This document shows positions 44,051 to 53,587 of a stretch of 64,000 bases of DNA, piece after piece (within the stretch, counting starts at the first letter, position 1; every line of letters starts with the position of its first letter). The notes beneath the pieces are model-generated. The model saw only the letters and a list, made by a program, of their open reading frames with translations, was not told the origin of the DNA and made no database searches. This DNA comes from Phaeoceros laevis (lineage: Eukaryota > Anthocerotophyta > Anthocerotopsida > Notothyladales), in assembly GCA_049999765.1 (NCBI GenBank), contig JBNGIQ010009459.1, positions 163,813 to 227,812 on the forward strand. Reading direction: 5' to 3'. Position numbers and translations under genes: made by a program.

Positions 44051-44731
44051 ATGAGACTGCTGGCATTCGTGATTGTTTTAGTCCAGACGTTCACTCACCT
44101 TGCACAGGTAGTCAAAACTTGTCTCCTACACGTGTATACATATTTCCTGCGAGCCTGCACTTCTGCTGTCAATGCCTCCCTGTTTAAGCTCAAGCTCTGC
44201 TTCACTGGTCAATAGACTGGCGAGGCAACCCCAGTTGTTCAAGCTGGTCATCTCCCTCAACATCCAGGCAGACAGGTACGTACAGGTCTGCAATTGGAGG
44301 CTCTACAGATTCCTTGTTGGCAACATTGTTTGATACGTCAGTACTGTGTGCAGAACCAGCAAGTGGGCAAAATGAGGCGTGAGCTGCAAGGACACCACCC
44401 TTTTGGTGGCCACCATGATCATGGCGGACACCACCAAAAACTAGGTGCATCTCAAAGGCCCTGGCAAACTTGTTCAAAAAACTCTTTTGAGTGTACATCT
44501 CTCGAGCTCTGCTCTGTTTATGCTTACAGCTCTGGACTGCTGTGCACAGACTGTGCCTCCGCTTGTAACTTCCGATGCAGCAAGGCCAGCAAGTCCAAAC
44601 CATGCCACAAGTACTGCAATCTATGCTGCCAGAAGTGCAACTGCGTTCCTCCGGGCACCTACGGCAACAAGGAAGTCTGCCCCTGCTACAACAACATGAG
44701 AAACGATAGGGGCGGCCCAAAGTGCCCGTAG
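44051..44731 (+). CDS. GASA: GASA/Snakin peptide with a His-rich linker, 109 aa
   Basis: Three exons: 44051-44107, 44354-44444 and 44550-44731 (330 nt, open). Exon 1 encodes the signal peptide (MRLLAFVIVLVQTFTHLAQ). Exon 2 encodes a linker with KMRRELQ, then GHHPFGGHHDHGGHH. Exon 3 encodes the whole GASA domain with all 12 cysteines in order (CASAC...RC...PC...YC...CC...KCNC...CPC...KCP) and the motif CVPPGTYGN. GASA proteins are secreted, gibberellin-related and often antimicrobial. The acceptor at 44549 is chosen because it joins phase 1 and keeps Asp-Cys-Ala. The His-rich linker is unusual (see findings). Confidence 0.92.
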
Positions 44732-44937
44732 CATGTTAAGTATGCTGTTTACAAGTCTGGACGGGCCTAGAAGTGGCTTGTAGACTGGAAGCGGATGAAG
44801 CTATGGAGATTTCCTATTTTGCATCTAGACCTCAGGGTTACATGTAAGCTTGCACATAACTTCAGCTCCTCTTTTTCCTGCCAGCATTGGGAGAAGGCTG
44901 CAGGGGATGGCGCACATACAAAGAACCCAGAGTTGAA

Positions 44938-46038
44938 CTCAGTGTAGCAAACCCCCCAATAGCATAGCCAGAGCACACTCTTCTTGAAAGCTGGTGTGTG
45001 GATCCTTACATTCAACAGGGCAGGTCGTGAACATTTCTCCAGCCGAGCCAGCTGGTTGGCCTGTTGCGTGAAGGGCAAGAGCACTTGGGATGTGGCATGG
45101 TGGAAATACGGCCCATGTGGGCCCCCCATCTCAGCTGAAGCCTCCATTTCTCAATAGTAACTAGTTTTGTATGAATTCAGGACCGTGCGAACTCAGAACC
45201 TCCATTGTTGTTAGACCCATTGTTGTTAGACTCTGGTGAAATCCAAACGTCAATTGATCTTCGTGTGTGAATTCAAAACCTCAATCACTTCGTGTTAATT
45301 TAGAACCGTGTGAGAACACAGAACAATCATTGGGTGACTTCACAATCTCAACCACTGGGAAACCTTAGGTTACCGAGGAGGGCCCATATATAACGCAAAT
45401 CAGTAACAACGTTTTGGAATGTACCATGGTAGCCATGGTAGCACTTGTAACCAGCTAAACCATGTCTGGGTCCGCGCTGACATAAAGTGTTGTGGGCATT
45501 TCTGACATACTTCAATTAGATGCCACTCATTGCAATCACATTCTCCAGATTTTAGACTGTTTGTTTTGTTGGTTGACCATGATGTCCACCACTATCCCTT
45601 CAGTATAACATGCATATAACAGTGGGCAACACCACCTTATGGCATCCGCCTGATAAAAAGACTAACGTCTCCAATGGTTCACTAGCTACAAGTTACATCT
45701 CTCAGCGCGCCTAGCAGCAGCTAGCACAGCCAGGGATGGAATCGGTGCCAGACTATAATTCGATTAGCACCTGCTAAAAGCCTCCTAGCTAGTGTTTAAT
45801 CGAATATTAGACCCAAAAACCAGGGCTGCCATACGAACTTGTAATTGGATTAGCTCTCGGGTAGCCTAACCCCGCCCTTGGTTCGTACTCTAGCTAGCCT
45901 AACCTCACATACAGTATCACAGATCGGTAAATAAATTCATTCATTCATCACACACAGCCACAACGAACGCTCAAAGGGTCAACCGATGCCGTTCGGGACA
46001 GGGCCACCAGCTCCAACCTCAAATGTGGCCGTCATCCT
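44938..46038 (+). repeat. Copy 1 of a ~1.1-kb dispersed repeat (intact)
   Basis: Its left half (44938-45590) matches 47979-48532, and its right half (about 45600-46038) matches 51071-51492, same strand. Shared landmarks are GTGTAGCAAACCCC at the left end and GGCCGTCATCCT at the right end. It carries no ORF of note. No terminal repeats were found, so the class is unknown. Confidence 0.85.
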
Positions 46039-46199
46039 TGGAACATTGGTATGAACAATGTGAAGCAAAAGCTATCAATGACATAGTGAGAGTAGGTGTT
46101 TATATGTTTGGTTCTCTGCCAAAAGATTATGCGTTTGGAACATTAGTATGAACAATGTGAAGCAAAAGCTATCAATGACATAGTAAGAGTAGGTGTTTA
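46038..46199 (+). repeat. Direct duplication of a ~64-bp unit
   Basis: TTGGAACATTGGTATGAACA... at 46038 recurs almost unchanged at 46135 (TTGGAACATTAGTATGAACA...), up to GTAGGTGTTTA in each copy. Confidence 0.85.
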
Positions 46200-46387
46200 A
46201 ATGCAGTGCATTTGTAGATCTTCAAGCACACACTACACCAAGCTTGTTAGGCTCCTTACTAAGCATCTATCCAGTAAGTATACTCATGTCCATTCTATCT
46301 GTGTACAAGGACTTCCTTGACAAAAATAAGTTCAAACTATAGTGTAATTTAGCTTAGACCTTATGCATCAATAGCGCAATGGTTAAA

Positions 46388-46421
46388 GTCAAATGTTAAA
46401 GTCAAATATTAAAGTCAAATG
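46388..46421 (+). repeat. Short tandem AAAGTCAAATGTT units
   Basis: Three copies of a 12-13 bp AAAGTCAAAT(G/A)TT unit in AT-rich DNA. Confidence 0.7.
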
Positions 46422-46582
46422 TGTGCAAAGCAAGATGTACAATTTTCTAACAAGCAAGATTCATGATTTTCACGGTAAACAATCCAAAGAATATTTGAGT
46501 TAAACTAAGAGAAAGATAATTTAAAATAATTAATCTCTAAATTTACAAAATACTGAAATAAGCTCTTCAGCTGTAAGAAATT

Positions 46583-46655
46583 ATGAGGCTTAGTACTCTA
46601 ATCATATGAAGGCTTAGTACTCTAATCATATGAAGGCTTAGTACTCTAATCATAT
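46583..46655 (+). repeat. Three tandem copies of a ~24-bp unit
   Basis: GGCTTAGTACTCTAATCATAT occurs three times, separated by GAA. Confidence 0.9.
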
Positions 46656-46707
46656 TTAACACTGATAGAAAGTTTCACAATAGTTCAATACACAACTAAA
46701 TTTAGGC

Positions 46708-46826
46708 AGAGCAACTTGTGTATATCAATTGCCAACTTGTGTATATCAATTGCCGCCAACCTGATGTATTATACACTAAGAGCAACTTGTATACATCAAT
46801 TGCCGCCAACATGATGTATTATACAA
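46708..46826 (+). repeat. Nested repeat of CAACTTGTGTATATCAATTGCC
   Basis: AACTTGTRTAYATCAATTGCC occurs three times. A longer unit ending TGATGTATTATACA occurs twice. It borders the NTPase relic. Confidence 0.85.
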
Positions 46827-46889
46827 TCTATTATATACTTTGGTAGGCTTTCGGAGCTCTTGCTTCCCTTGCTCTGATACTCTGTTGCT

Positions 46890-47978
46890 TTGGTAGGCAT
46901 TTGGAGCTCTTGCTCCCCTAGGGCACGACCGGCATTGGCGATGAAGTCGGATTTAGAGTGCCTCCCTAAAGATGAAGCCGAGTTCCTGGTCAGTTTTCCC
47001 TCGTCAACGAAGCTAGTGTGCAATGTTGATGGCAGGTGGCTCAATCTACTATGGGCAGGGCTAGACAAGCCCTTTGAGAGCTCTATGAGGTTTGTTGGGA
47101 CTTTAGAAACCAAGCGGTCAATGACCATTTTTATGGGTGCTAGCGGATGTGGGAAGACACGAAGTCTGTTAGTGTACTAAGGTTTTGTTTGTTCTTCATA
47201 GCAAAAGGGGAACATGGAGTCGGTTTGCAAGGTTCTCGAGACTTACGGACCATGGTCGAGCACCTCGAGGAGCTATTGCCCAATTAGAAGGATGGGATTG
47301 AGAAGGCAGCACTGGCATGCTGCATCGGTGCCATTCTTGTGGCTAGGTTTTACATCTACAAGGCATTGAAGACAGTAAGACCTGACTGTACGAATTTCCA
47401 ATGGTTATTCTTCCAGGTTGAATATCCAGGCAAGAACGATGTGTTTGATGTGCTGGTCAATGGCTTGCTGAAGAAGTTTGTTCGGAAGCTTTCTGATTTT
47501 TTTTTGTTAGAAATGACAAATGATCCAACAAGCTGTGGTTCAGTTGCAACAGGAGCTGAGCTGGGAAGGTTTTATAGTTATTGATGAGATCCAAGAGCTA
47601 CATAAATGCCTTCCAAAGCGATTCACTTCTGGTTTGCTAGGACCCAGGTCGAGGTCATTACTTAATCCTTTTGTGGAGAAGCTATTCTCATACCCTATGA
47701 ATGCAGTATTCCTTTCTGGGACTGGATCGGCGCTCTTAGCGCTAAGAAATAATTTTCAAACAGGTTCTATGGAGGAGCTGCAGATTCTAGACTTAGTGGG
47801 TTTAAAGGATTTACTAATGCAACAGACATGATTGAGTATGCTTCCAACTTCGTGGATGTGAAGCAGTTAGATATGGATACAGTGTTTGCTTTGTACAGAG
47901 GTCGGTATCGTTTATTTGTGACTGCTTTAGAGCAGTATATGCTGCAGGAGAATAGAAACGACTTCATTCTTTGTGTTT
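46890..47978 (+). pseudogene. Broken P-loop NTPase resembling Crinkler-type (CR) effector NTPases
   Basis: A Walker A motif (MGASGCGKTRSLLVY, about 47130-47178) is followed after a frame change by RFCLFFIAKGEHG. Then come a TAG, an open piece with FQWLFFQVEY, another frame change, Walker B (FIVIDEIQEL, 47570-47599), RSLLNPFVEKLF, VFLSGTGSALL and, in a further frame, YRGRYRLFVTALEQ. The order P-loop, hydrophobic-DE, 'SGTG' and 'GRxR' is that of the STAND-like NTPase of CR/Crinkler effectors, which occur in oomycetes, fungi and some plants. At least three frame changes and one stop show it is dead. It ends abruptly at the edge of repeat copy 2. No nuclease domain is visible. Confidence 0.55.
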
Positions 47979-48532
47979 CTCAGTGTAGCAAACCCCTCAA
48001 CAGCATAGCCAGAGCACACTCTTCTTGAAAGCTGGTGTGTGGCACTTGAGATGTGGCATGGTGGAAATACGGCCCATGTGGGGGCCCTCCATCTCAGCTG
48101 AAGCTCCTCCATTTCTCAATAGTAACTAGTTCTGTATGAATTCAAGACCGTGCGAACTCAGAACCTCCATCGTTGTTAGACTATGGTGAAATCCAAACGT
48201 CAATCTTCGTGTGTGAATTCAGAACCTCAATCACTCTGTGTTAATTTAGAACTGTGTGAGAACACAGAACTTCAATCACTGGGTGACTTCACAACCTCAA
48301 CCACTGGCAAACCTTAGGTTACCAAGGCTGAGGAAGGCCCATATATAATGCAAATCAGTAACAGCATTTTGGAATGTACCATAATAGCAATGTAACCAGC
48401 TAAACCATGTCAGAGTACGCACTGTCGTAAAGTGTTGTGGGCATTTCTGACATACTTCAATTAGATGCCACTCATTGCAGTCACATTTTCCAGCTTTCAG
48501 ACGATTTGTTTTGTTGGTTGACCATGATGTCC
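47979..48532 (+). repeat. Copy 2 (left half) of the ~1.1-kb repeat
   Basis: It matches 44938-45590 closely, with a deletion of about 50 bases after GCTGGTGTGTGG. It breaks off after CCATGATGTCC, exactly where the insert starts. Confidence 0.85.
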
Positions 48533-48885
48533 GGGGGTTCTGCTTCTGCAAGGAGAAAGGATTCAGGTGCAAGCTGTGGTGACTTGTTTGGTGTGGTACC
48601 ATGGCGCTGTCTGGTGTACAGACTGGTAATGTGTTTCACTGCAGGATGGAGGAAAGCACCACCTTGCCACTGTAGAAGTAGCGGCTGCATATATAGCACC
48701 CTCTTTTGGTATGGAATATTTTGGAAGTTGTATGAAGGTTGGTCGCTCAATTCAGCTTCAAGTTAGGCTAAGTGCTCTGTACGATTTGGTTGGGTGGTAA
48801 GCACAATTTTGGTTGGGTGCTCTGCTTCCAGTGCGATGCTTAAAACTTGAATCCACCCTTAGTCACACCCTACTAGACTACTAAA

Positions 48886-49218
48886 CTAATAAGTATAGTT
48901 TAGAGCAATCGTTTGAAGGTCAAACAAATCTAAGATGTACCCGTTTTGAAATGTAGCTCCGATGTTCACAATGGAACCATGGTATGCATAACCTGCGGGA
49001 AGCACAACTTGATACAAACTTTGGTTGGGACCATTACAAACCGGGTCGTTGCTACCCCTATATGCACCTCGTATAATTGCAACTCCCCAGGCTTGAAGAG
49101 ATGACATAGTCACATGATGGAGAGGGGCATTACCATAAGAGATCACCTCTCTAGGGATGACATAATTTCCCGGGCCCAGCGGTAGCATATTGTTACGGTC
49201 AAACAACAGCATTAGCAA
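48886..49218 (-). CDS. Hypothetical 110-codon ORF inside the insert
   Basis: The open frame has a protein-like make-up, with NYVIPREVISYGNAPL, SLQAWGVAIIRGAYRG and YAYHGSIVNIGATFQNGY. I do not recognise it. It could be the last exon of a minus-strand gene whose other parts are the open frames at 49516-49770 and 49796-50053. Confidence 0.35.
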   Translation of the reverse strand: MLMLLFDRNNMLPLGPGNYVIPREVISYGNAPLHHVTMSSLQAWGVAIIRGAYRGSNDPVCNGPNQSLYQVVLPAGYAYHGSIVNIGATFQNGYILDLFDLQTIALNYTY

Positions 49219-49451
49219 AGCTCGCGAACCGTCCCCGCACTCTCCACATCTTAATGCCCAACACTAACTGAACACTAATGTGGTTGTTCAGGTAATGTGT
49301 GGCGCACCTGCCACGACATAGCACATAATGAGCACACCTTGGTCAAGATTAGCCATATACTCCTCACAACATCACACACAAGGAAAACAACATCGCACAC
49401 AAGGAAAACTGACCTGGAGGAGTGTACGTACGCACCTGAACACACTCTGCA

Positions 49452-49539
49452 AACTTTCAGAGTCACCAACTTCAATGATGACACTTGGTTGAGCCAACTT
49501 TCAGAGTCACCAACTTCAATGATGACACTTGGTTGAGCC
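49452..49539 (+). repeat. Perfect 44-bp tandem duplication
   Basis: AACTTTCAGAGTCACCAACT... to GGTTGAGCC occurs twice, head to tail, without visible differences. This points to a recent event. Confidence 0.95.
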
Positions 49540-49770
49540 GTTCTTGGATTTCCTAAACTCCTGAGGCGCCTGGGCTCTACTAAGCCATCCGGTTGCCAAA
49601 TCTGGTTGGCGCTCTCCCAAGTCCTCACGGGCCGAGGTTCTCAAGTTTGCATCATTGGCGAAGATGTTCATGATTTTCATGATGGTGGTCCCGTGGGCAA
49701 CTCTACCAAGGTCCACAGCAATTAGTGAGCCATCCACGTACCTCACAACCACTCCATGCTTCTCCGCCAT
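49516..49770 (-). CDS. Hypothetical 84-codon ORF inside the insert
   Basis: It starts MAEKHGVVVRYVDGSLIAV, followed by GRVAHGTTIMKIMNIF. It reads like the core of a small globular domain, but the family is not recognised. Its C-terminal part overlaps the 44-bp duplication. An open frame just upstream on the same strand (49796-50053) contains TIDRAISILQARGEEDEVEV and a repetitive Ile-Ser-Ser-Thr-Lys-Gly head made by the minisatellite. It may be one broken gene. Confidence 0.3.
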   Translation of the reverse strand: MAEKHGVVVRYVDGSLIAVDLGRVAHGTTIMKIMNIFANDANLRTSAREDLGERQPDLATGWLSRAQAPQEFRKSKNGSTKCHH

Positions 49771-49925
49771 GAATCTTCTAGCTCAATCTTCTAGCTCAGG
49801 CCAGGGAGACATTTCTTGCTAGGATGATAGGCTCCACTTCCACCTCGTCCTCCTCACCTCGAGCTTGGAGAATCGAGATGGCTCTATCGATTGTGTCCTG
49901 TGATACAAGCTCCCTCATTGCAACG

Positions 49926-50045
49926 ACGGGATAGTAATCCCCTTTTGTAGAGGAGATGATCCCTCTACAAACGGGATAGTAATCCCCTTTTGTAGAGGAG
50001 ATGATCCCTTTTGTAGAGGAGATGATCCCTTTTGTAGAGGAGATG
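49926..50045 (+). repeat. Minisatellite, ~21-bp unit CCTTTTGTAGAGGAGATGAT
   Basis: Four full copies and an inverted partial copy (CCCTCTACAAACGGGATAGT) within 120 bp. Confidence 0.9.
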
Positions 50046-50097
50046 TAGAACATGTTCAGTTTGGATATAGATTGGCAACAAGGCTAGAACAAACGCA

Positions 50098-50180
50098 TGA
50101 GAACACTTGGAGGCTAGCTAGATGAGGAGAACACTTGAGGCTAGCTAGATGAGGAGAACACTTGAGGCTAGCTGGATGAG
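50098..50180 (+). repeat. Minisatellite, ~27-bp unit
   Basis: GAGAACACTTGAGGCTAGCT recurs three times, with AGATGAG spacers. Confidence 0.9.
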
Positions 50181-51070
50181 GTGAGCTACCTGGACGAGGG
50201 TGAGCTCTTGAAGAGCTCTAGACGAGACGAGGTGAGCGCTGGAAGAGCTCAATACGGGTGACGCATGCGTTGTGTCGCTCAATCCGCAACCGTGAAGTAC
50301 TTCCCTGCACGCGCTGAGTGTGTAATACGCACTTCGTAGTAGTCCTAGTCCGAGTGTGTATGCGATGCCTCCAGGGACACTAGTCTTCACTCCTCGCTTG
50401 CCTCCCTTTCTGTCACCTGCACCGGCATCAGCTATACCGGCAACGCTCCCCTAAGGCCATGGCCTTCGCCTTGCCATCCACCTGCGCACGCCTGCATCTG
50501 TAAACAAGCTAGTATGGCTTTGCGATCCACTTGCGCGCGCCTCCCACATCTAAAGCAAGCTTGAGCAAGCTGCGATCCAAGCTACCCAAACAGCGCTAGC
50601 GTTGCGACGCAAGGCATAAAATCTGAAGGACCGTGGCGTGTGCTAAAATAAATGGCAAGACAAGGCGCCACAAGTAGCAGCTGTGCCCGATGTAGCTGGA
50701 GTGGTTGCCCTACTGCGAAGCCATTCAATGCCCTCCTGGAGGAAGAGGACAGATATGCCGAAACCGGGATTGACAATATACCCTTACTTGCGCACCTGTG
50801 AGGGATGGCAGAATTGCGAACCTGTGAGGGAGGGCGGAAGAAGGGTTTGTTTCCAGCATGTCCAAATTGTGTGCCGGATCCATTCTCCCTCACCGTCGTT
50901 ACTGGCATCACCATCTCGAAAAAGCCGGCTCGTGAATAGCATCCTTGATTATGGGCGCTGCACTGGATTTCAAGCCGACCAGCGCGACATTGAGTACTAG
51001 CCTGTCACAAATCCCAGACCTGAGGCAGCGGATTCAAGGAATAGTACCTGAGACTGGTGGGTTTGGAGTG

Positions 51071-51492
51071 TCCTTTCAGTAGGATATGCATGTAACAGTG
51101 GGCAACACCACGTTAGGGCATCCGCCTGATAAAAAGACTGACAACGTCTCCCATGGTTCACTAGCTACAAGTTTCATATCCCAGCGCGCCTAGCAGCAGC
51201 TAGCACAGCCAGGGATGGAATCGGTGCCAGACTCTAATTCCACCAGCACCTGCTAAAAGCCTCCTAGCTAGTGTTTAATCGAATATACTTGCGATCGGAT
51301 TAGTTCTCGGGTAGCCTAACCCCGCCCTTGGTTCGGACTCTAGCTAGCGTAAAAGCAATAATACCTCAGAGACAGAGAGTCTCACACAGCCACAACGAAC
51401 ACACACTTGCACTCGGAGGGTCAACCGAATACTACACCAATGCCGTTCGGGACAGGGCCACCAGCTCCAACCTCAAATGTGGCCGTCATCCT
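51071..51492 (+). repeat. Copy 2 (right half) of the ~1.1-kb repeat
   Basis: It matches 45600-46038, from TTTCAGT..ATGCAT.TAACAGTGG through GGAATCGGTGCCAGACT to GGCCGTCATCCT, with scattered changes and small indels. Confidence 0.85.
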
Positions 51493-51619
51493 CAATCTGA
51501 AATGCTATGACATCGCCAAGTATAACACGGCCATGATCACCGTCTTCATCTCGCAACTCCACATGAAATTCAGTAATAGTAAAACGAATAGTAAAAACGA
51601 ATTATGCATCACCAGGATC

Positions 51620-53587
51620 CTAAAGGCCGGAATCGAACAGGCGGTCGGACAGAGATGCCAGCTGTTTTTGCACATGAGCTGAAGAATAACCCCCAGAATA
51701 AGAGTCGTAATCCACGATCAAGGGAATGAAAATGAAGGGCACCAAGAGGAGTAAGAAAATCGTAGAAGCCACCGTGGTTGGCCACTCGTCAGGAGGCAAA
51801 TTGGCGAGGACTGCAGCAATGAAGGCTGCAATCACAAACCCCGACGATACCACGAGGGTGAAAGACGTCACACCGACATTGTACCGGAGCCGCAAAACCT
51901 CGTCCTCAAGGAACCGTCGACCCTTGGGCAGCACCGTCTTCATTCCCGAAATCAGACTGTAGATGGCGAAGAACAGGGCGATAATGTTCAAGACCCAGAA
52001 GGTCGGACTCCTCGTCCAAGTAGAGTACTTGAGGCGGTCGGAGGCATCGGTGGTAAGCGGAAGAGGAGGCTTGAGGAACCCGGCGAAGCTAACAGCAGTG
52101 ACGATAGCTGCTCCTACCAAAAAAGCGTTGGTGGAGTTTTGAAACGACCGCTTCTCCTTGGACAGACCTTGCATGTATCTCTGCACATCTTCCCTGCGCA
52201 TCAACAGCTCAGAACAGTCCAAGTGAAAGTCTTCCTTGAGCTCTTCAGACTTGTCCCACAAGTAATGCACCATGGTCTTGTTCTTCCTCCAGTTTTTGGT
52301 GTTGGCCCTGAGCCTGGGATGGGCCAGGAGCGCCTTCACCATGGCCCTCCTATCTAGCTTGAATGCCAGTGTCAAAGCTGTGTCGCTGTTGCTTTCCAGA
52401 TTGAGATTGACTCTGGGCTCAGCTACCAGCACTGCGAACTCATGCTCATGCCCTAACGCCACAGCATACTGCAGTGCAGACTTGTTGGACCTGTCCAGGA
52501 GGTTCACCTCGGTTCTTTCATGCTCCACCAGCTTGGTAGCAATGTCCAAGTGCGCCTTTTCCACCGCCATGTGCAAGGCCGTCTTCCCATCCACGTCAAC
52601 AGCATTGAGATCTGTTTTGCTCGAAGCCAGCAGCTTGAGGGCAACCCCCACGTGATTCTCATGCGCAGCCAGATGGAGTGCGGTTCCTCCCTTGGGGAAT
52701 TGCGGCCAGTCCGAGCCTTCCCTGTCCGCTAAAGTAGGCCGGGGCAGGAGCTCCCAGGAGGTCTTCCCCTTGAGTTGCACATCAGTGGGAAGAACGCAGT
52801 CGTGATGACCTATTTTGGCATTCACCTCAGTGCTGTCGTGTGCCAACAGCGCCTTCACCACTCTGACGTAGTTCCCCTGCCAAGCTGCCAAGTGCAGAGG
52901 CCTGAGCTTGTAGACGGAGTCCACAGCGTTCACCGAGATCTGGGGAACAGACAGGAGCACCTTCACCGCACCATGATGCCCCTTCCGACAGGCGTAGTGC
53001 AAGGGCGTCCGCTTGAAGCAATCCTCCGCATTCACAAAGGAAGAGAGATTCTCTGCGTCCCTTTCTCTGTAAGCAGCCACCAGGGAGCGCACGATATTCT
53101 CGTGCCCTGCATCCGCTGCCATGTGCAGCGCTGTGAAGTTCTCCGAAGAGCAGGCATCCAAGTCCACTTGCACCTTCCATGTCAGGAGCTGCTGCACCAC
53201 CTCCTCGTGCCCCTTGAACGCAGCCAGATGCAGAGCAGTGATCTTGCCCTTAGCCCTGGCGTTCACGTTCACGTTCTTGTCCTTCAGAAGAGTCACAATT
53301 GCGGTGTTCCCGCTCAGCGCAGCCACATGCAGCACGGTGCGGCGGAGGTCGTCCTCGTCGTGGACCAGAACCTTGGGGCAAAGCTGAAGAATCGTCCTCA
53401 CCACTTCCACCCTGTTCTTCTCGGCCGCCTTGTGGAGAGCCACCACCCGGAAGTCACTGGTCCGCTGGAACTCCGCCTCAATGTTCTTCGGCCTGTTGAG
53501 AAAGTCCCTGACTTTGCTCACTTCTCCTGCCTCTGCAGCGCTTTTGAAGCCTTCCTGATCCGCATCCGCACCTCCGAAGTAAGCCAT
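51620..53587 (-). CDS. Ankyrin-repeat membrane protein with a PGG-type C-terminal region, 655 aa
   Basis: Intronless. After a short head (MAYFGGADADQEG) come about ten ankyrin repeats (residues 15-455) with clear TALHLAA, TPLHYACRKGH and TALHMAVEKAH cores. A C-terminal membrane region starts at NAFLVGAAIVTAVSFAGF (about 500), with four hydrophobic helices to residue 635. This is the layout of plant ACD6/ITN1-like ankyrin-PGG proteins, which sit in plasma or internal membranes and act in salicylate-linked defence or salt response. The literal PGG triplet is replaced by KPPLP. A spacer of about 35 residues (LPTDVQLKGKTSWELL) interrupts the repeats. A decayed relative lies 1.6 kb away in inverted orientation. 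Confidence 0.93.
   Translation of the reverse strand: MAYFGGADADQEGFKSAAEAGEVSKVRDFLNRPKNIEAEFQRTSDFRVVALHKAAEKNRVEVVRTILQLCPKVLVHDEDDLRRTVLHVAALSGNTAIVTLLKDKNVNVNARAKGKITALHLAAFKGHEEVVQQLLTWKVQVDLDACSSENFTALHMAADAGHENIVRSLVAAYRERDAENLSSFVNAEDCFKRTPLHYACRKGHHGAVKVLLSVPQISVNAVDSVYKLRPLHLAAWQGNYVRVVKALLAHDSTEVNAKIGHHDCVLPTDVQLKGKTSWELLPRPTLADREGSDWPQFPKGGTALHLAAHENHVGVALKLLASSKTDLNAVDVDGKTALHMAVEKAHLDIATKLVEHERTEVNLLDRSNKSALQYAVALGHEHEFAVLVAEPRVNLNLESNSDTALTLAFKLDRRAMVKALLAHPRLRANTKNWRKNKTMVHYLWDKSEELKEDFHLDCSELLMRREDVQRYMQGLSKEKRSFQNSTNAFLVGAAIVTAVSFAGFLKPPLPLTTDASDRLKYSTWTRSPTFWVLNIIALFFAIYSLISGMKTVLPKGRRFLEDEVLRLRYNVGVTSFTLVVSSGFVIAAFIAAVLANLPPDEWPTTVASTIFLLLLVPFIFIPLIVDYDSYSGGYSSAHVQKQLASLSDRLFDSGL

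Larger units (their letters stand above)
48533..51068. mobile_element. 2.5-kb insert splitting repeat copy 2
   Basis: Repeat copy 2 stops at 48532 and resumes at 51071. TGTCC stands on both sides (48528-48532 and 51069-51073), a possible 5-bp target duplication. No terminal inverted repeats or TG...CA ends are seen, so the element class is unknown. Inside are minus-strand open frames and three minisatellites. It could instead be a filler segment from repair. Confidence 0.5.

Noticed and set aside
46583-46826. Possible CRISPR-like array in the short repeats
   Set aside because: Units are directly adjacent without unique spacers, in a plant nuclear region; simple tandem repeats explain them.
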